From the NCBI GenBank assembly GCA_947285985.1, contig CAMYPB010000030.1, positions 1 through 9,783 on the forward strand: a stretch of 9,783 nt of DNA, read 5' to 3'. The first letter of the stretch is position 1; each line of letters opens with the position of its first letter. The stretch is from an uncultured Holosporaceae bacterium. Its GTDB lineage: Bacteria; Pseudomonadota; Alphaproteobacteria; RUG11792. The notes under the pieces are model-generated. The model had not been told where the DNA came from, did not search any database, and saw only the letters and a program-made list of their open reading frames with translations. Below, piece after piece: positions 6,875-9,783 of this stretch. The position numbers were made by a program, and so were the translations under genes.

Positions 6875-6902
6875 TTTATATTCGAGAGACCTTTGAAAAC
6901 AA
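6875..6902 (-). promoter_or_regulatory. Candidate promoter of the dciA-murB transcript
   Basis: On the minus strand TTGTTT (6897-6902) and TATAAA (6875-6880) are separated by 16 bases, about 28 bases upstream of the dciA-like ATG. The -10 is one mismatch from consensus, while the -35 matches only its first half. It lies in the 157-base divergent gap 6848-7004, which holds no other gene. Confidence 0.35.
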
Positions 6903-6933
6903 GTGATATTTTTGTAGAGAAAATATAGTTGTA

Positions 6934-6959
6934 TTGATAGATTATTATTGTGATATAAT
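6934..6959 (+). promoter_or_regulatory. Extended -10 promoter of the exported-protein gene
   Basis: TATAAT (6954-6959) is a perfect sigma-70 -10 hexamer preceded directly by TGA, an extended -10 (TGn). Possible -35 hexamers are poorly spaced: TTGATA (6934-6939) with a 14-base spacer, or TTGTAT (6929-6934) with 19. An extended -10 can work without a good -35. Transcription would start near 6966, about 38 bases before the ATG at 7005. Confidence 0.6.
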
Positions 6960-6989
6960 GTATATAGGGGGTGTTTTAAAATATAGCTT

Positions 6990-6995
6990 GGGAGA
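6990..6995 (+). promoter_or_regulatory. Ribosome binding site of the exported-protein gene
   Basis: GGGAGA, 9 bases before the ATG at 7005-7007. It supports that ATG over the in-frame ATG codons 5 and 13, which would remove part of the signal peptide. Confidence 0.7.
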
Positions 6996-7004
6996 TTTAC
7001 TAGT

Positions 7005-8546
7005 ATGTTTAAATATATGTTGTGTTTGAATACTATATTGATGACATCAATACTATCTCATAATATAGAGGCTAGGGACGATGTTCTTCCCTCATACGAA
7101 GAAACTTTAGGAAGTAAGTTTTTGAAGGATTATAGGATTGTTGATAGGTCACAGGCTGAATATCTCATTTCCATTTGTTCACATTATTATCTTTTCAACG
7201 TTATTCCTGATTTAGAAAGGATTGAAGAGAATGATATCCCAATCATAAGGACGGCCATCGATTCGTTCTTGAATTTGAAGGTCACGTTGTATGACAAGGT
7301 TTTCAACGATAAGACCCTCTATGAACTTATAAGGGATTATAACGATATCGTCGCGGAATACGCGAATCCTCTCATTTATATCAGATACAATACGGATTTG
7401 TCTCTAGACGAAATTCGAGATCAACTCAAAAAATATGGAGAGAACGTTCTATTTAGGTCCGAGAAATTTTGTGGACACAATAAAAAATTTCTGGACGCTT
7501 TCATGAGGGTGTTCCGTGAATTTTCGAATCTCGATGATAGAGCAAATGAAAATTCATTGTATGAGGGATATTATAAGAAACTTCTTCATTCTATATTCAC
7601 GGACGATATCTATAGGAATGACTTCAATATACTCTTCCCAACTGATATAAACAAACGTCTCGCGGAAAAATTTCAGGATATCGATTCTCTTCCATCAAAT
7701 GAAGTTTTGAACGAATGTCTTATCATGAGGTATAACCTATTTTTTAGTTTTGTACGTAAAAATTTCGAAAATTTTGGGGGATTATTATGCTGGTATAAAA
7801 CATTCCACATAGATGATGATCTGTTGAAACCATTTCAAAATTTTATGAGGGGATATAGACAATTTTTATTGGCCGTTCCAGACGATGTGAATATCGGTTC
7901 TGATGTCTTGCATTTTATGAACTTTAGTGATAAATACGATCTTTCAAACGACAGTATCATATCAAATATTATGATAAAGAATATCTTTGAATCTATCACA
8001 GTTCCAAAGGATACTCTTGAAAACGATAAGAGGACAGAACATATAAAAAAATCGATGGATATTTTGTTTAGTGTGTTGAATAAGAGGGGATATCAATTGA
8101 CGGACTTTCAAAAGGAACTCCTTGGGTCCCTCGATAATTTTGATCTTCAAGATAGAGATGGTTTGCAAGATAGAATAGACAATATTAAGAATAATTTTTT
8201 CAATTTTTATCGAATTGGAGGAAAAGAGGATTGGAGTGAATTCAATAGTATGTATACGAAATTGCTTGCATACAATTTGTGTGATACTTTATTAAATTCT
8301 ATTCGATATAAGATTCCTCTTGATTCTCTCCAAGAATTATTCAGGTTACATCAAAACACTCTCTTCACGTATATCGTTGAGATAGGGATGATTGATAGGG
8401 ATAGTTTCGTATATCTCATGTCGATGCTCGATAAAATGTATTTCGCGATACGCCTCAGGAAATATGATGCAATAAAAAACAGTATATCAAATATTCGGGA
8501 TAGTATTTCTCTTGATATTGCATTTAGACGAGAGTTTAAACAATAA
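7005..8546 (+). CDS. Exported protein of unknown family (513 residues, predicted helical)
   Basis: I do not recognise this protein. The N-terminus looks like a Sec signal peptide: Lys3, a hydrophobic run (about 4-17, YMLCLNTILMTSIL), then SHNIEA with likely cleavage after Ala23; no lipobox is present. The mature part, about 490 residues, has no further membrane segment and reads as mostly amphipathic helices rich in Asp, Asn, Lys, Tyr and Phe, with few Gly or Pro. Cys residues at 58, 156, 238, 262 and 426 are too scattered to suggest a motif. A short local repeat LQDRDGLQDRID is at 381-392. The frame is intact, with its own promoter and strong ribosome binding site, so it is probably expressed. 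Arg is often encoded by AGG, more than in the translation genes nearby. It lies alone, divergent from the dciA-like gene and convergent with the protease. A periplasmic or secreted host-interaction protein is possible, but this is a guess. Confidence 0.9.
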   Translation: MFKYMLCLNTILMTSILSHNIEARDDVLPSYEETLGSKFLKDYRIVDRSQAEYLISICSHYYLFNVIPDLERIEENDIPIIRTAIDSFLNLKVTLYDKVFNDKTLYELIRDYNDIVAEYANPLIYIRYNTDLSLDEIRDQLKKYGENVLFRSEKFCGHNKKFLDAFMRVFREFSNLDDRANENSLYEGYYKKLLHSIFTDDIYRNDFNILFPTDINKRLAEKFQDIDSLPSNEVLNECLIMRYNLFFSFVRKNFENFGGLLCWYKTFHIDDDLLKPFQNFMRGYRQFLLAVPDDVNIGSDVLHFMNFSDKYDLSNDSIISNIMIKNIFESITVPKDTLENDKRTEHIKKSMDILFSVLNKRGYQLTDFQKELLGSLDNFDLQDRDGLQDRIDNIKNNFFNFYRIGGKEDWSEFNSMYTKLLAYNLCDTLLNSIRYKIPLDSLQELFRLHQNTLFTYIVEIGMIDRDSFVYLMSMLDKMYFAIRLRKYDAIKNSISNIRDSISLDIAFRREFKQ

Positions 8547-8581
8547 TCATCATTCAGTATTGATTGAATTATTATTGTTTA
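8537..8581. terminator. Inverted repeat at the convergent ends of the exported-protein and protease genes
   Basis: TAAACAATAAT (8537-8547) and ATTATTGTTTA (8571-8581) form a perfect 11-bp inverted repeat with a 23-base spacer. Inside the spacer ATTCA (8552-8556) and TGAAT (8565-8569) can extend the hairpin beyond a bulge. The left arm contains the TAA of the upstream gene (8544-8546). The protease stop (TGA on the minus strand, 8550-8552) is inside the spacer, so the right arm falls in the last protease codons. No T-run follows on either strand. A bidirectional end-of-transcript hairpin is plausible. Confidence 0.4.
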
Positions 8582-9783
8582 GAGCGGATATTCCATGGAG
8601 CAGGTCGATTGCTCTTTGGATTGTCTGATCTATATCATCGTCCGTCGTTTTTCCTTTGTTTTCATTATTTTGAGGAGTATCGACGTTTTCAGGAGTATTT
8701 CGATTTTGTTGTTCTTGTGGATTATTTATGATTATTCCAGGGATTACCCCGTTTTTATTGAGGGGTTTTCCAAGGGGCGTATAGATATACGCACTCGTCA
8801 ATTTTATGGCCCCTTTCCCAGGAATTGGGATAATCGTTTGGAGGGTTCCTTTTCCATACGATTTTTCCCCTATAATAACAGCCCGTTTGTTTTCTGAGAG
8901 GGAGGATGCGACGATTTCCGATCCCGATGCGGAATTTTTATCGATTAGGACGGTTATTGGGAGGTTATCCAAAAAACTTTCGTGAGTTGCGTATATCTCT
9001 TTGGAATCTTGTATATTTTTGGATTTGAGTTCTATGATCTTGACATCCTTTAAGAAGAGGTCTGCAAATCCGATGGCCTGTTCCAAGATACCCCCCGGAT
9101 TTCCGCGGAGATCTATGATTATTCCAACATATCGTCCATTTTCTATTTGTTTTATGATTTTTTTAATGGATGATAGAGTATTGTCATTGAAATAACTTAT
9201 TTTTATATACGCAATATCATCGAATCCCAAAAATTTTACGGTTTGAAGTTGCACGAGGGATTTTTGAAGGATTATATCGAATTTTTCAGTTTTATTTCGA
9301 ATTATTCCAAGTTTTATCTTCATATTGAGGTTTGATCCGAGCTTCCTCATAATGTCTTTCAATGGGATATTTGAGACCTCATTATTTTCGATGTGCGTTA
9401 TGATGTCCCCAACGCGGAGTCCTGATTTATAGGCTGGTCCATCCTCAATGATCGATATAATCTCAATTCCCTCTCGTATTTGTTTTATCTCGATCCCAAC
9501 CCCCAGAAAAGATCCATGTGTCGATTTTTCGAAGGCTTCAAATTCCTCGGGATTGATATACATCGAATATTCATCAAGAAAATTCAACATCCCATTTATC
9601 GCACCTTCCTCAAGCCTCTCGGATGTGACCTCATCAACATAATTCAATTTTATCTCCTCAATGATGTCTCGTATGAGATTGTCGGTTATCGCACATTCCA
9701 CAGGATTGTAGTTGATCTTTCTCTCATTTTTTTTGCAAAAAAAAAAAAAAATAGACAAAATTGAAGTAAATATTATTAAATTA
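8550..9783 (-). CDS. Carboxyl-terminal processing protease, S41 family with PDZ domain (5' end outside window)
   Basis: CtpA/Prc-type serine proteases are exported and trim or degrade periplasmic proteins, including cell-wall enzymes and their partners. Numbering from the TTG at 9756-9758: a hydrophobic segment (to about residue 7), a helical N-domain (20-75), a PDZ domain (about 83-155, with GVGIEI and GPAYKSGLRVGDII), the conserved IIDLRGNPGG (214-223), and the S41 active site. Ser278 in NSASGSE (codon 8925-8927) and Lys303 in YGKG (codon 8850-8852) are 25 residues apart, as in the family. An Asn/Gln/Pro-rich linker (347-370) leads to a final helix (DQTIQRAIDLL). The frame has no stop from the TTG to the right edge, and the upstream codons are hydrophobic (NLIIFTSI), so the true start is probably outside the window and the signal segment is longer than it appears. 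A 15-base homopolymer lies in this segment. Confidence 0.93.
   Translation of the reverse strand, partial: NLIIFTSILSIFFFFCKKNERKINYNPVECAITDNLIRDIIEEIKLNYVDEVTSERLEEGAINGMLNFLDEYSMYINPEEFEAFEKSTHGSFLGVGIEIKQIREGIEIISIIEDGPAYKSGLRVGDIITHIENNEVSNIPLKDIMRKLGSNLNMKIKLGIIRNKTEKFDIILQKSLVQLQTVKFLGFDDIAYIKISYFNDNTLSSIKKIIKQIENGRYVGIIIDLRGNPGGILEQAIGFADLFLKDVKIIELKSKNIQDSKEIYATHESFLDNLPITVLIDKNSASGSEIVASSLSENKRAVIIGEKSYGKGTLQTIIPIPGKGAIKLTSAYIYTPLGKPLNKNGVIPGIIINNPQEQQNRNTPENVDTPQNNENKGKTTDDDIDQTIQRAIDLLHGISALNNNNSINTE
9737..9751 (+). repeat. 15-base A homopolymer inside the protease N-terminus
   Basis: Fifteen consecutive A on the plus strand (T on the coding strand) encode part of Ile, four Phe and the first base of Cys in the hydrophobic signal segment. 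In the present length the frame joins the hydrophobic N-terminus to the protease. A change of one or two bases would break it. Such tracts slip easily in replication or transcription, and are also prone to sequencing error. Confidence 0.95.

Noticed and set aside
6848..7004. A small RNA or small gene in the divergent gap.
   Set aside because: The 157 bases are explained by two facing promoters and one ribosome binding site; no frame with a start and good ribosome binding site and no clear RNA structure was seen.
8381..8402. Direct repeat GATAGGGAT (8381-8389 and 8394-8402) as a mobile-element footprint.
   Set aside because: It is short, inside an intact coding frame, and fits ordinary codon use for Ile-Gly/Asp-Arg-Asp in AT-rich DNA.
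9756..9758. TTG as the real start of the S41 protease.
   Set aside because: It would leave only seven residues before the charged KKNERK and no proper signal peptide. The frame is open to the window edge with hydrophobic codons, so the start is most likely outside.

Overview
This is an AT-rich, gene-dense stretch of a bacterial chromosome, most likely from a host-associated alphaproteobacterium of the Rickettsiales/Holosporales kind. The placement rests on remembered family signatures: the alphaproteobacterial style of the UvrA C-terminal half, a short (type II) MurB resembling rickettsial MurB, an alphaproteobacterial-style DUF721/DciA protein, and AT-rich, A/T-ending codon use. No database search was possible, so it is an inference. 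Nothing mobile, no CRISPR array and no tRNA or rRNA gene was seen.

Layout. Positions 1-1594 (+) hold the C-terminal half of uvrA, cut by the left edge. Positions 1600-6847 are a block of seven minus-strand genes, in transcription order dciA-like (DUF721), murB, rpsB, tsf, pyrH, a small fis-like gene and mreC. Positions 7005-8546 (+) carry a 513-residue exported protein of unknown family, with its own good promoter and ribosome binding site. Positions 8550-9783 (-) hold a carboxyl-terminal processing protease (S41 family) whose start lies beyond the right edge.

How the genes fit together. dciA and murB overlap by 11 bases and are probably co-transcribed. A 190-base leader separates them from the translation cluster rpsB-tsf-pyrH (ribosomal protein S2, EF-Ts, UMP kinase). 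In many bacteria frr follows pyrH. Here a stand-alone Fis-type DNA-binding protein follows instead, and its stop overlaps the TTG start of the cell-shape gene mreC. The block therefore combines replication, peptidoglycan precursor synthesis, translation, pyrimidine nucleotide supply, a nucleoid-type regulator and cell shape. Gaps are very short apart from the rpsB leader, the 117-base pyrH-fis gap and the 157-base divergent gap at 6848-7004.

Most worth a second look: the unrecognised exported protein at 7005-8546; a 15-base homopolymer inside the N-terminal hydrophobic segment of the protease gene; two separate convergent gene ends, each with a perfect 11-bp A/T-rich inverted repeat spanning or touching both stop codons; and the small Fis protein coupled to mreC. 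No clearly new multi-gene system was found; the exported protein is the best candidate for undescribed biology.
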